Both the position numbers and the translations under genes were made by a program. Of a DNA stretch of 64,000 nt, positions 43,268 to 51,905 are shown piece by piece (position 1 is the first letter of the stretch; each line of letters starts with the position of its first letter). The stretch covers positions 1 to 64,000 of the forward strand of contig NZ_JACHXO010000005.1 in assembly GCF_014192155.1 (NCBI RefSeq), in the 5' to 3' direction. Under the pieces are notes generated by a model that was given only the letters and a program-made list of their open reading frames with translations, did not search any database and was not told where the DNA came from. Source of the DNA: Roseateles terrae (GTDB taxonomy: Bacteria; Pseudomonadota; Gammaproteobacteria; Burkholderiales; Burkholderiaceae_C).

Positions 43268-43681
43268 TCACGGCAGGTCCATGGTGAAGGTCAGGCGATT
43301 GCCAAACGGATCCTTCACCGACATCTCCCGCGCTCCCCAGGGCGCGTCCTCCAGATGCGGCCGCGCGTAGCCGTAGTGCTTGCCGATCAGCTCCCGGTGG
43401 AACGATTCGATGTCGGTCGTGTCGATGCGCACGGCGGCGCCGGGACAGGCGTCGCCATGGTGTTCGGTCAGATGCAGCACGCAGGCGTCGCGAGACACCT
43501 GCAGGTAGAGCGGCAGGCCCGGCTCGAAGCGGTGCTCCCAATCGATCTGGAAGCCGAGGAAGTCCACATAGAACGCTCGCGCTTTGGCTTCATCGAAGAT
43601 GCGCAGCAAGGGGATGGTGCTACCAAGGCTCATGCCATTCGCTCCGGTCGGGGACGCTGATTGTGGATCAGCGGTACTCAT
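43268..43681 (-). CDS. VOC/glyoxalase-superfamily protein (bleomycin-resistance-like)
   Basis: 137 residues from ATG 43681. It has the paired beta-alpha-beta-beta-beta units of the VOC fold: IPLLRIFDEAKARAFYVDFLGFQIDWEHRF in the first and WGAREMSVKDPFGNRLTF in the second. It resembles bleomycin-binding-like glyoxalase family proteins. Metal-dependent activity is not assured, because only some of the usual His/Glu ligands can be placed. No operon partner. Confidence 0.82.
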   Translation of the reverse strand: MSTADPQSASPTGANGMSLGSTIPLLRIFDEAKARAFYVDFLGFQIDWEHRFEPGLPLYLQVSRDACVLHLTEHHGDACPGAAVRIDTTDIESFHRELIGKHYGYARPHLEDAPWGAREMSVKDPFGNRLTFTMDLP

Positions 43682-43867
43682 GCCGGAACCCCTGTGCGCC
43701 CCCTGGCAAGCGACACACCTTTTGCGGGGCCAACGAAGGGGACAGGGCTGTCGCCCGCAGCAGTGACGCACCCGGACTCCCTGCCGGTATCGCTGCTGAG
43801 CCGTCCTGGGCAGCATCGGAGCTTCCACCCCACAAGAGACCGGCCTCCGGTCCACCGAGGAAGACCC

Positions 43868-44869
43868 ATGCACTCAACTGTGATGTCCACTGCCCCGCGC
43901 CGCCCCCTGCACAAGCGTCTGCTCAGCAGCCTGCTGATGGGCGCCTCGATGGCGCTGTCCGCCAGCATCGCCCATGGCGAAACGATTCTCTTCGTTGGCA
44001 ACAGCTTCACCTTCGGGGAAGGCTCGGCGGTGAAGTACTGGAATGCCGGCACCGTCACCGACCTCAACCAGCAGGGCATCGGCGGCATTCCGGCCCTGTT
44101 CAAGGCCTTCACCGTGCAGGCAGGGCTGAACTACGACGTCAGCCTGGAAACAGCGCCGGGCCAGGGCCTGGACTATCACTACAACAACAAGCTCTCCGTG
44201 CTGGACAAGCCCTGGGACAAGGTCGTGCTGCAGAGCTACAGCACGCTGGATGCGAGCAAACCTGGCAACCCGGCCAAGCTGGTGCAATACGCCGGGCTGC
44301 TGGCCGATGCCTTCAAGGCGAAAAACAGCCAGGTGGATGTGCAGCTGATGGCGACCTGGTCCCGCGCCGACCAGACCTATCCGTCCAGCGGCGCCTGGTA
44401 TGGCAAGGACATCTATCAGATGGCCCTGGATGTGAATGCCGGCTATCAGCTGGCGGATGCCACCTGGGCCAACATCAGCGGCGTCATTCCGGTGGGACTG
44501 GCCTGGAACCGGGCGATGTCGCAAGGCTTTGCCGACATCAATCCCTACGATGGGATCGACCCAGGCAAGGTCAAGCTTTGGGCCAATGACAACTACCACG
44601 CCAGCATCTACGGCAGTTATCTGGAAGCGCTCACGGTGTTCGGCCACATCACCGGCCTGGACCCGCGCAGCCTGGGGGCCAATGAAACGTCCGCCGCCCA
44701 GCTGGGCCTGACGTCGGCGCAGGCGTCGGCGCTTCAGCAGCTGGCCTTCGAGCAGCTCGCCGCGCCGGTGCCGGAACCCTCCACCTACGCGATGCTGCTG
44801 ACCGGTGCTGGCCTGTTGGTGATGTGGCGCCGCCGGCCCCTCAAGGCCGGACGGGCGCGCTCGGACTGA
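43868..44869 (+). CDS. PEP-CTERM SGNH-hydrolase-like exported protein
   Basis: 333 residues from ATG 43868 with GAGGAAG upstream. The signal peptide ends near ASIAHGE. The mature protein starts ILFVGNSFTFGEG, an SGNH/GDSL-like block I with nucleophile Ser, and carries a late NDNYHAS, matching the DxxH block V. The C-terminus is a full PEP-CTERM sorting signal: VPEPSTYAMLLTGAGLLVMWRRR. Such proteins are processed by exosortase and tied to extracellular polysaccharide. An esterase role on a polymer is inferred. Confidence 0.82.
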   Translation: MHSTVMSTAPRRPLHKRLLSSLLMGASMALSASIAHGETILFVGNSFTFGEGSAVKYWNAGTVTDLNQQGIGGIPALFKAFTVQAGLNYDVSLETAPGQGLDYHYNNKLSVLDKPWDKVVLQSYSTLDASKPGNPAKLVQYAGLLADAFKAKNSQVDVQLMATWSRADQTYPSSGAWYGKDIYQMALDVNAGYQLADATWANISGVIPVGLAWNRAMSQGFADINPYDGIDPGKVKLWANDNYHASIYGSYLEALTVFGHITGLDPRSLGANETSAAQLGLTSAQASALQQLAFEQLAAPVPEPSTYAMLLTGAGLLVMWRRRPLKAGRARSD

Positions 44870-45017
44870 CGCGGCGGGCTCGAACTGCGGCCCGCTCGGC
44901 TGGACGCGGACGCTCGCGGATCAGCGGGGCGCGGGCGTGAGTCAGCGGCGTGAGTCCGCGGCGTGAGCCAGAGAGTGGTCCCGCAGCCGCAGCCGCAGCC
45001 CCGTCAGCGCTGTGCCG

Positions 45018-45779
45018 TCAGCCCTGCGCTGCCAGCAACCCGACCACGGTGCCGATCACCAGCAGCGATGGCGGCGCGAGGCCTCGCTCCTTGACGAGTT
45101 GCGGCAGGGTGGCCAGAGACGCCGTCCACACCTGCTGCTCGGGCCGCGTCGCATATCGCACCACGGCCACCGGCGTGTCCGCGGGCAGGCCGGCGGCCTG
45201 CAGCTCGCGGGTGATCGTCTCCACACCGGTCATGCCCATGTAGATGACGACGGTCTGTCGCGGCTGGGCCAGCGCCGACCAGTTCAACGCCAGCGTGTCG
45301 TGCTGCAGGTGGCCGGTCACAAAAATGCAGCTGTGGGCATGGTCGCGGTGCGTGAGCGGGAAGCCCAACGAGGCAGCGGCCCCGACGGCGGCCGTGATGC
45401 CCGGCACCACCTGCACCGCGATGCCCGCAGCGACCAGCGCTTCCATCTCCTCGCCGCCGCGGCCGAAGACAAAGGGATCGCCGCCCTTGAGCCGCACTAC
45501 CCGCAGGCCCGCCCGGGCCTTGTCCACCATCAACGCGCAGATGTCCGACTGGGCCCAGCTGTGGCGGCCGCCGGCCTTGCCCACGCTGATGCGCTCGGTG
45601 GTGGGGGGCAGCAGATCCAGCACGTCCGGGCTGACCAGCAGGTCGTGCAGCACCACATCGGCCTGCTGCAGGCAGGCGTAGGCGCGCAGGGTCAGCAGGT
45701 CGGCCGCACCGGGGCCCGCGCCCACCAGCGCGACGCTGCCGGGGCTCACCACCACGGCCGACATCACCGGTGCCGTCAT
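45018..45779 (-). CDS. cobA: Uroporphyrinogen-III C-methyltransferase
   Basis: 253 residues. SUMT signature VALVGAGPGAADLLTLRA at the start, LKGGDPFVFGRGGEE in the middle, and VVPGITAAVGAAASLGFPLTHRD. It uses two SAM to make precorrin-2, the branch point to cobalamin and sirohaem. It is the last gene of the cobalamin operon and overlaps the ferredoxin-like gene by ATGA. No siroheme oxidase/chelatase domain is fused. Confidence 0.93.
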   Translation of the reverse strand: MTAPVMSAVVVSPGSVALVGAGPGAADLLTLRAYACLQQADVVLHDLLVSPDVLDLLPPTTERISVGKAGGRHSWAQSDICALMVDKARAGLRVVRLKGGDPFVFGRGGEEMEALVAAGIAVQVVPGITAAVGAAASLGFPLTHRDHAHSCIFVTGHLQHDTLALNWSALAQPRQTVVIYMGMTGVETITRELQAAGLPADTPVAVVRYATRPEQQVWTASLATLPQLVKERGLAPPSLLVIGTVVGLLAAQG

Positions 45780-46237
45780 GCGGCGCCTCCCGCGCCGGTG
45801 CTGTTGCAGCTCGGGGACGTCGCGGCGGCCGCGGAGGTCGGACCGCAGGCAGCTGGCGCATTGCAGGCGCCTTCGTCGTCGTCACTGCACCCGGCCTGGT
45901 GGAACACCAAATCTTCCACCGGCCGGCCGCCCCGCAGGTGCTGGTCGATGATGCGGTCCATGTTCTCGGGCGTCACGTTGTAGTACCAGGTGCCGTCCGG
46001 CTGCACGCAGACAATCGGGCCGCCTTTGCAGGCCGCAAAGCAGCTGGCGCGGGTCCGCTTGACCCGCAGCGGGCCCGACGTCAGGCCTGCGGCCTTGAAC
46101 TTGTCGCCCAGGCTGTCGAACAGCGCCTGCGAAGCGCCATCGCCGGTGCAGCGTTCTCCGGTGCACACGAGGATGTGACGGCGGTATTCACCGACCTTGG
46201 GTTTGATGACGGGGGTGTCGCTGGAGGTGTCGCTCAT
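45776..46237 (-). CDS. Thioredoxin-like [2Fe-2S] ferredoxin in the cobalamin operon
   Basis: 153 residues. The thioredoxin-like ferredoxin pattern is present: CTGERC (C25 and C30) and, about 35 residues on, CFAACKGGP, which together ligate one [2Fe-2S] cluster. A Cys-rich tail with CSDDDEGACNAPAACG and a final Ala/Ser stretch follows. Such ferredoxins occur within cobalamin gene clusters and may donate electrons to a corrin-ring step. Tight ATGA coupling on both sides argues for a direct role. Confidence 0.82.
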   Translation of the reverse strand: MSDTSSDTPVIKPKVGEYRRHILVCTGERCTGDGASQALFDSLGDKFKAAGLTSGPLRVKRTRASCFAACKGGPIVCVQPDGTWYYNVTPENMDRIIDQHLRGGRPVEDLVFHQAGCSDDDEGACNAPAACGPTSAAAATSPSCNSTGAGGAA

Positions 46238-47286
46238 GCGGCGTCCTCCTCGGTGGCGACTTCGGTCTCCGGCAGCTCATCGGGTTCATCCAGCACCGAC
46301 TGGATGTAGTCCTGCGGCAGACGGTGACGTCGCGCCAGTTCCGCCACATCCGCACCCTCCGCATGTTCCAGCTTGACCTGCTGCAGCCAGCCCAGCAGGC
46401 CGGTCGAGAGCGAGCGGCCGGCCTTCTCCCCTTCGCGGGTGGTGCCGCCATCGGCCATGTCGTATTTGTTGGCATAGCCGCGTGGCGTCACCATCAGACC
46501 GTGGCGGATGAAAGTGTTGCTGTTGCCGATCAGCACAGTGCTGAGCATGCCGATGTCGGCTTCGGCCATCTGGTCGAGCGTGGTGAAGACGATGTTCTGC
46601 CGGCGCCGATAACCGCTCTTGACGATGGCCACCGGCGTGTCCGCGCGACGATGCCGCAGGAACAGCCGCTGCGCCTCGACGATCTGCCGTGTGCGGCGGC
46701 CGCTCTTGGGGTTGTAGAGGGCCACCACGAAGTCGGCCAGGGCCACTGCATCGAGACGGCGTGCAATCGTGGGCCAGGGCGTGAGCAGGTCGGACAGCGA
46801 GATGGCGCAGAAGTCATGCGTCAGCGGTGCACCGACCAGCGCCGCGCAGCTGTTAAGCGCAGACGCGCCGGGGATGATCTCCACCTGCACCGCATCGTCC
46901 GGGGTCCAGCCGGCCTGGAACAGCACCTCGTAGGTGGGGCCTGCCATGCCGTAAACGCCAGCATCCCCGGACGAGATCAGTGCCACCTTCTTGCCCTGCC
47001 GCGCCGCTTCCAGCGCGCTCACCGCGCGGTCCAGCTCTTCGGTCATCGACTTGCGAATGATCTCCTTGCCTTCGATCAGGTCGGCCACCAGCTTGATGTA
47101 GGTGACGTAGCCGATGACCACGTCGGACTCGGCAATCGCGTCGCGGGCCCGCTGGGTCATGTGATCGACGCTGCCGGGGCCGATGCCCACCAGCATGATC
47201 TTGCCGGCGGAGGCGTGGGGCGTGGTGGACGTGTGGGACGCGTCGGACGTGACGGAGAGGCTGGACGTGACAAAAGGATCGGTCAT
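46234..47286 (-). CDS. cobJ: Precorrin-3B/cobalt-factor III C17-methyltransferase with C-terminal extension
   Basis: 350 residues; typical CobJ/CbiH is about 240-260. The methyltransferase core has KIMLVGIGPGSVDHMTQRA, ISSGDAGVYGMAGPTYEVL, IIPGASALNSCAALVGAPLTHDFC and FVVALYNPKS. Roughly 85 residues follow the core, including a helix-turn-helix-like ADVAELARRHRLPQDYIQSVL and an acidic end. The enzyme performs ring contraction and methylates C17. No Fe-S cysteine cluster is seen in the extension, unlike CbiH60-type enzymes. Confidence 0.92.
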   Translation of the reverse strand: MTDPFVTSSLSVTSDASHTSTTPHASAGKIMLVGIGPGSVDHMTQRARDAIAESDVVIGYVTYIKLVADLIEGKEIIRKSMTEELDRAVSALEAARQGKKVALISSGDAGVYGMAGPTYEVLFQAGWTPDDAVQVEIIPGASALNSCAALVGAPLTHDFCAISLSDLLTPWPTIARRLDAVALADFVVALYNPKSGRRTRQIVEAQRLFLRHRRADTPVAIVKSGYRRRQNIVFTTLDQMAEADIGMLSTVLIGNSNTFIRHGLMVTPRGYANKYDMADGGTTREGEKAGRSLSTGLLGWLQQVKLEHAEGADVAELARRHRLPQDYIQSVLDEPDELPETEVATEEDAA

Positions 47287-47693
47287 GGCGTCTTCCTTGC
47301 AATCGATACGGTTGCGTGGCGCTCGTCGCGGCCACGGTGACGAAGTTTTTCCACCACCAGGGCGGTCATCGGGGTGTCCGGGCCGGCGGCCAGCAGGGCG
47401 GCGGCTTCGCTGACGGAGGGCGTGCCGGTATGGCGGCGCACCGTCTCGGACGGGTTGGGCACCGGCACTTCGGCGAGCACCTCTGGCGTGAAGAACTGGA
47501 TCGGCCAGCGGCGGGCGGCGGCGAGGTCCAGCAGCCCCTGTTCATCCGCCTTGATCGTGATGCTGGCCATACCGTCCACCTGGCTGGGCTGGGCGCCGGC
47601 CTGATGCAGCGCCGCATCCACCGCTTCCAACAGCGTGGCGAGGGACGTGCCGCGGTCGCAGCCGATGCCAAGGGTCAGCCGGGGCAGGGTCAT
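47283..47693 (-). CDS. cobE: CobE/CbiG C-terminal-domain protein
   Basis: 136 residues. The start LTLGIGCDRGTSLATLLEAVDAALHQAG is the GIGCxRG signature of CobE and of the C-terminal domain of CbiG. It continues with SITIKADEQGLLDLAAARRWPIQFFTPEVL. It follows cbiG with an ATGA overlap, so the single CbiG polypeptide of other bacteria is here split in two genes. Its exact task in ring contraction or fragment release is not settled. Confidence 0.88.
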   Translation of the reverse strand: MTLPRLTLGIGCDRGTSLATLLEAVDAALHQAGAQPSQVDGMASITIKADEQGLLDLAAARRWPIQFFTPEVLAEVPVPNPSETVRRHTGTPSVSEAAALLAAGPDTPMTALVVEKLRHRGRDERHATVSIARKTP

Positions 47694-48484
47694 GGGGCCG
47701 CTCCCGGGGACACACGCGCGGGGGAGGCCGCAGTGTCCACCGGCGGGCGGTACACCACCAGGCGCTCGTGCAACTGCGCCCACCGCGCTTCGGGCACCGG
47801 TGCGTGCGTGACCCACAGCACGGCGGCAAAGCGGGAAAGGTCGACCGCATCGAACCGGTCGAAGCGATGCACATTGGTCGGCAGCGGCGTGGGGCGGGTC
47901 CACCAGTCGGGGCTGCCGGCTTCCTGCACAAAGGCGATCGGCTCACCATTCACCACATGCGCCGACACCCGGGTGATGTTGATCTTGGGTGCTTCCACCC
48001 GCCAGCCGAGATGGCGGCCGAGAATGTCCACCGGAATCGTCTTGCCCACGTCCGACGCGGTGGTGAGCACCGGCGTGGCGCCGATCAGGTCGGCCACCCG
48101 CTCGCTCCATTCGTTGGCACCGCCGACATGGCCGGACAGCACCGGAATGACGAACTGGCCGGCATCGTCCACGACGATCACACCTGGATCCACGTCCTTG
48201 TCGCGCAGATGTGGCGCGATCAGGCGCACGACGGCACCGAGCGAGACGAAGAAAATGAGCTGGTCCTGCTCCGCAAACAACGGGGCGATCTGGTCCCGCA
48301 GGGCGCCCTCGTAAGCGTGGATGGTGTTGGGCAGGTCGGCGAAAGCCGGTGCGAACTTGGCAGAGGTGCACACCTGCGCCTGCGGCAGCGCCTCGGCCAG
48401 ACGTGCGGCCTGCGCGGCGCCGTGTTTGGTGATGGCGACGATACACACGCGGGGTTCCGCGCTGGAGGGGATGGAATCAGTCAT
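47690..48484 (-). CDS. cbiG: Cobalt-precorrin-5A hydrolase, N-terminal and central domains
   Basis: 264 residues. It carries the CbiG N-terminal part (CIVAITKHGAAQAARLAEAL, QLIFFVSLGAVVRLIAPHL, DPGVIVVDDAGQFVIPVLSGHVGGANE) and the middle region (TASDVGKTIPVDILG). The C-terminal CobE-like domain is encoded by the next gene. CbiG opens the delta-lactone and releases acetaldehyde in the anaerobic route, which is a marker of early cobalt insertion. Confidence 0.9.
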   Translation of the reverse strand: MTDSIPSSAEPRVCIVAITKHGAAQAARLAEALPQAQVCTSAKFAPAFADLPNTIHAYEGALRDQIAPLFAEQDQLIFFVSLGAVVRLIAPHLRDKDVDPGVIVVDDAGQFVIPVLSGHVGGANEWSERVADLIGATPVLTTASDVGKTIPVDILGRHLGWRVEAPKINITRVSAHVVNGEPIAFVQEAGSPDWWTRPTPLPTNVHRFDRFDAVDLSRFAAVLWVTHAPVPEARWAQLHERLVVYRPPVDTAASPARVSPGAAP

Positions 48485-49356
48485 GTCGTGGGCAACGGGT
48501 CGGGGAGGGGACTGCTCTTCTTGAGACAGCCTTTGATGCGTTCACCGCGGATGCGGTGCGGGTTTTTGACGATCAGCAGCGACAGATAACTGACCTTCTC
48601 GTCGCGCAGGGCCAGCAGGTCGTGGCCGGAGATCCTCCGCTCGTCCGGCGCGCCCACACGCTCGATGAAGTGTGCGCCGGCCAGCAAGTCGCGGCGCTCC
48701 AGCCAGTCGATCAGCTCGGCGATCAGCGGTTTGATCTTCATCAGCACCAGGGTGTCGAAGTCCGGCAGCAGCCGGTCCACTGCGCTGACGCCGTAAGCGG
48801 CCGGCACGATGGCGACGGTGTCGTCCTGCTCGGCGAAGGGCGTGTCCACGCTGGCACAGGCGGCGGTGAAGGCATTCACGCCCGCGATGACCTGCACCGG
48901 CACCTCGGGCGCCAGCTGCCGCACCGTGCGGGCCAGATGACCGAAGGTGGCGTAGGTGCTGGCGTCGCCCTCCACGAGGAAGAGCACGTCCTTCCCCTGC
49001 TGCAACCAAGGTAGCACCGTGTCCGCCGCCTTGAGCCAGGCCCGGGCGAGCTTTTCGCCGTCATGGGTCATGGGGAACAGCAGCTGGGTGTGGGTGGCCG
49101 GCGGGGTCAGGCCGGCCCGCTGGACGATGTCGAAGGCATAACTGGGGGTCTTGCCGCTGCGGGCCGGATAGACCCAGAGGGTGTCCGTGCGCGACAGGGA
49201 GGACCAGGCGGCGCGGGTGATCAGGCCCGGATCGCCGGGGCCGAGCGAGACGCCCCACAAGGTGCCGCATGAGGTGCCGCACGAGGTGCCGCACGAGGTG
49301 CCCCCGGAGGCTCCCGCCGAGGCGGCAGCCGGGCTGTTCATCAACGGCTCATGCAT
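48481..49356 (-). CDS. cbiL: Precorrin-2/cobalt-factor II C20-methyltransferase
   Basis: 291 residues from ATG 49356, with GGGAGG 6 bp upstream, overlapping cbiET by 8 bp. The N-terminus has a low-complexity tail with Ser-Cys-Gly-Thr repeated from a 12-bp unit (49261-49296). The core then reads LWGVSLGPGDPGLITRAAW, VLFLVEGDASTYATFGHLA and VIAGVNAFTAACASVDTPFAEQDD. It methylates C20 using SAM. A few unusual cysteines lie in the tail; whether they bind metal is unknown. Confidence 0.92.
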   Translation of the reverse strand: MHEPLMNSPAAASAGASGGTSCGTSCGTSCGTLWGVSLGPGDPGLITRAAWSSLSRTDTLWVYPARSGKTPSYAFDIVQRAGLTPPATHTQLLFPMTHDGEKLARAWLKAADTVLPWLQQGKDVLFLVEGDASTYATFGHLARTVRQLAPEVPVQVIAGVNAFTAACASVDTPFAEQDDTVAIVPAAYGVSAVDRLLPDFDTLVLMKIKPLIAELIDWLERRDLLAGAHFIERVGAPDERRISGHDLLALRDEKVSYLSLLIVKNPHRIRGERIKGCLKKSSPLPDPLPTT

Positions 49357-50680
49357 CGGAAGCCTCCCGCGCCTGATCGGCCTGGCCGCGCCACGCCGAC
49401 ACGATCCACACCGGGTTCTCCGCCACCATACGGTGCATGTGCAAAATGGGTTTGCTGCGCGAAGCCTGGAGCTGCAGCACATCCCACTGCACACCCAGGT
49501 CCTGCAGCGATTGAAGGGCCGCGGTGGCCGTGGCCAGGTTTTCCAGCGTCACGAAGTTCATCACCAGCCGTCCCTGCGGTCGGAGACGCTCCAGGATCAT
49601 GCCGATCAGCGTGGCCAGCTCTCCGCCCGATCCCCCGATGAACACGGCATCCGGCGCCGGCCAGCTGTCGAGGCCCTCAGGCGCCTTGCCGTGCTGCAGG
49701 CTGTAGTTGCTGATGCCAAAGGCTTCGTGATTGCGGCCGGCGATGGCCACATCCGCCTCATTCTTTTCGATGGCGAAGACATGTCCGCGCGGGCACAGCC
49801 GTGCCGCTTCGAGGCCTACCGAGCCGGAGCCGGCGCCGAGGTCCCACACGATGCTGTCGGCACGCAGTTGCAGACGCGCCAGGCTGACCGCCCGCACCTC
49901 CTGCTTGGTGATGAGGCCCTTGTCCGGTTGACGCTGGTGATAGTGGGCATCGGGCAGCCCGAAAGTCACCGGCCGCGGCGCCGGCACCTGTCGCCACAGC
50001 AGCACCACATTCAGATCGGCAAACTGCATCTGCGCAGCGTCGGCCGGCGACAGCTGCGCCAGCACCCGTTCCTGTGGCTGTTGCAGCCGCTCGGCCACGG
50101 CCATCTGGAAATCGTTGCCCAGCCCTTCCGCCAACAGCAGACGCGCGATGCGGTCAGGGCTGTTGCAGGGGCTGGTCAGCACCAGCAACCGATCGTGCGC
50201 GCGTAGCGCCTGGGCCAGCGGATACAGGCCGTGGGCGGGCGTGCTGCCCCGGACCCACTCGCCGGCATCCTTGCCATGCGCCGAGACGATGCGCGCATCC
50301 TGCCAGGCCAACCCGATGCGGGCGCAGGCCAGTTGAAGGGTCGAGAGGTTCGGATGAATCTCCAGCGCATCGATGCACAGGTGCTGCGCCAGATACGGCG
50401 CAATGCCGTGGCACAGCGGGTCGCCGGTGGCCAGCACCACGCAGCGCTGCAGTTGCTCGCGGGCGGCCCGGACCCAGTCGGGCACGCGGCTGAGCGCTCC
50501 GGTCAGGTCGTGATGCACCGCGCCGGGCTTGAACCAGTCGTTGAACAGCGCCAGGGTGCGGCTGCCGCCGATGACCACATCGGCCGATCGGATCAGCGCG
50601 CCGGCGGTGGCGCTGAGGCTCGCCATGCCGTCATCCAGGACGCCGATGACGTGGCAGGGGTTGGGATCTTTATCGGACAT
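49349..50680 (-). CDS. cbiET: Fused CbiE/CbiT: precorrin-6Y C5,15-methyltransferase (decarboxylating)
   Basis: 443 residues from ATG 50680. The N-terminal CbiE half begins HVIGVLDDGMASLSATAGALI, with VLATGDPLCHGIA and HPNLSTLQLACARIGLAW. The C-terminal CbiT half has a Rossmann-type SAM site WDLGAGSGSVGLEAARL and FIGGSGGELATLIGMIL. The fused form equals CobL. It methylates C5 and C15 and decarboxylates the C12 acetate. It lies 13 bp after cbiD. Confidence 0.93.
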   Translation of the reverse strand: MSDKDPNPCHVIGVLDDGMASLSATAGALIRSADVVIGGSRTLALFNDWFKPGAVHHDLTGALSRVPDWVRAAREQLQRCVVLATGDPLCHGIAPYLAQHLCIDALEIHPNLSTLQLACARIGLAWQDARIVSAHGKDAGEWVRGSTPAHGLYPLAQALRAHDRLLVLTSPCNSPDRIARLLLAEGLGNDFQMAVAERLQQPQERVLAQLSPADAAQMQFADLNVVLLWRQVPAPRPVTFGLPDAHYHQRQPDKGLITKQEVRAVSLARLQLRADSIVWDLGAGSGSVGLEAARLCPRGHVFAIEKNEADVAIAGRNHEAFGISNYSLQHGKAPEGLDSWPAPDAVFIGGSGGELATLIGMILERLRPQGRLVMNFVTLENLATATAALQSLQDLGVQWDVLQLQASRSKPILHMHRMVAENPVWIVSAWRGQADQAREASDA

Positions 50681-50693
50681 GTCTTGAGGGACC

Positions 50694-51905
50694 TCAGAGG
50701 TCGGTGCCGGTGTCGGCATCCAGCAGGTGGTCGATGCCGGTGCGGCCTGCGGTGACCGGCCGCTCCCGAAGGCGCGGCGGGCCGGACCGGACATCCGCCA
50801 CGCATTGGCCGTTGAAATCGCAGACCATCACGCGCAGCGCAAAAGCCTGGTCGTAGCGGTCTGGCGCCAGCAGGGTGTCGATGGCCGCCTGCGCCAACGC
50901 ATGGTGGAAGGCTTCCCCCAAGCCGCGCTCGACCATTAGCTCCGCCCCGAAGCGGGCGGTCTCGGCTGCGGCAATGGCCTGGCAGTCGTCCTCGCTGGCG
51001 CCGATGCGCCGCGCGATCTCGGCCACCAGGTCGGTGTCCACCACATTGCGGTTGGCGTGGGTGATGGTCTCGCCCTGCGCGATCTTGGTCAGCTTGCCCA
51101 CCATCACCGCCAGCACCACCAGCTCGATGCCCTGGGCCACGACTTCGTCCAGTGCATAACGCAGGAAGTCGCCCATCTGGACGAAGCAGGCCTGGGGCAG
51201 CTCAGGCCGCTCAGCCCGCAGTGCGGCAATGGCGAAGCTCTCGGTCCGGCCGCCGGTGGTCAGCGCCACCAGGCCGTGACCGACGGTGGCCGCCACCTGG
51301 ATGCTCTGCACCACGCTGGCCCGCCAGGCGGCGGTGGAATAGGGGCGCACGATGCCGGTGGTGCCCAGGATGCTGATGCCGCCGAGGATGCCCAGGCGGG
51401 CATTGGTCGTCTTGCGGGCCATCTCCTGCCCGCCGGGCACGCTGATGGTCACCGCCACGCCGTGCTCCGCCAGCAGCTGGGGCGCGGCTTCGCGCAGGTT
51501 GTCGGCAATGTTGCGGCGGGGCACCGGATTGATGGCCGGCCCACCCACCTCCAGGCCGAGGCCCGGCATGGTGACCATGCCGACGCCGTCGCCCGCATGG
51601 AAGGTCACTTCCTGCGCGCGGCCGGGCAGCAGTTGCAGATCCACGGTGAGGCGGGCGCCATCGGTGCAGTCCGGATCGTCTCCGGCAAACTTGATGACCA
51701 TGGCGTGCGCCGCACCGTCTTCACTACGGCCGTCATGCACATCGAACCAGACCCGGTCGCCATTGGGCAACAGGCTCTCGATGCGCGTGGGCACCGCACC
51801 GCCCGCCAGCCCCAGCACCGCTGCACGCGCTGCCGCGGCCGCGCAGGCGCCCGTGGTGAAGCCGGTGCGGGTGCCGCGAGGGGCGGCGGGGTCCTGGTCC
51901 TTCAT
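50694..51905 (-). CDS. cbiD: Cobalt-precorrin-5B C1-methyltransferase
   Basis: 403 residues from ATG 51905, overlapping the upstream cbiC stop by ATGA. Recognised by RTGFTTGACAAAAARAAVLGL, NPVPRRNIADNLRE, the long GILGGISILGTTGIVRPYSTAAW block and GLVALTTGGRTE. CbiD is specific to the anaerobic, early-cobalt branch and acts after CbiG. Length and motifs are normal. Confidence 0.94.
   Translation of the reverse strand: MKDQDPAAPRGTRTGFTTGACAAAAARAAVLGLAGGAVPTRIESLLPNGDRVWFDVHDGRSEDGAAHAMVIKFAGDDPDCTDGARLTVDLQLLPGRAQEVTFHAGDGVGMVTMPGLGLEVGGPAINPVPRRNIADNLREAAPQLLAEHGVAVTISVPGGQEMARKTTNARLGILGGISILGTTGIVRPYSTAAWRASVVQSIQVAATVGHGLVALTTGGRTESFAIAALRAERPELPQACFVQMGDFLRYALDEVVAQGIELVVLAVMVGKLTKIAQGETITHANRNVVDTDLVAEIARRIGASEDDCQAIAAAETARFGAELMVERGLGEAFHHALAQAAIDTLLAPDRYDQAFALRVMVCDFNGQCVADVRSGPPRLRERPVTAGRTGIDHLLDADTGTDL

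Noticed and set aside
43682-43867. Leader of the PEP-CTERM SGNH gene as a second c-di-GMP riboswitch
   Set aside because: GC-rich with some pairing but lacks the conserved GCAAAGC and GGCAAACC elements.
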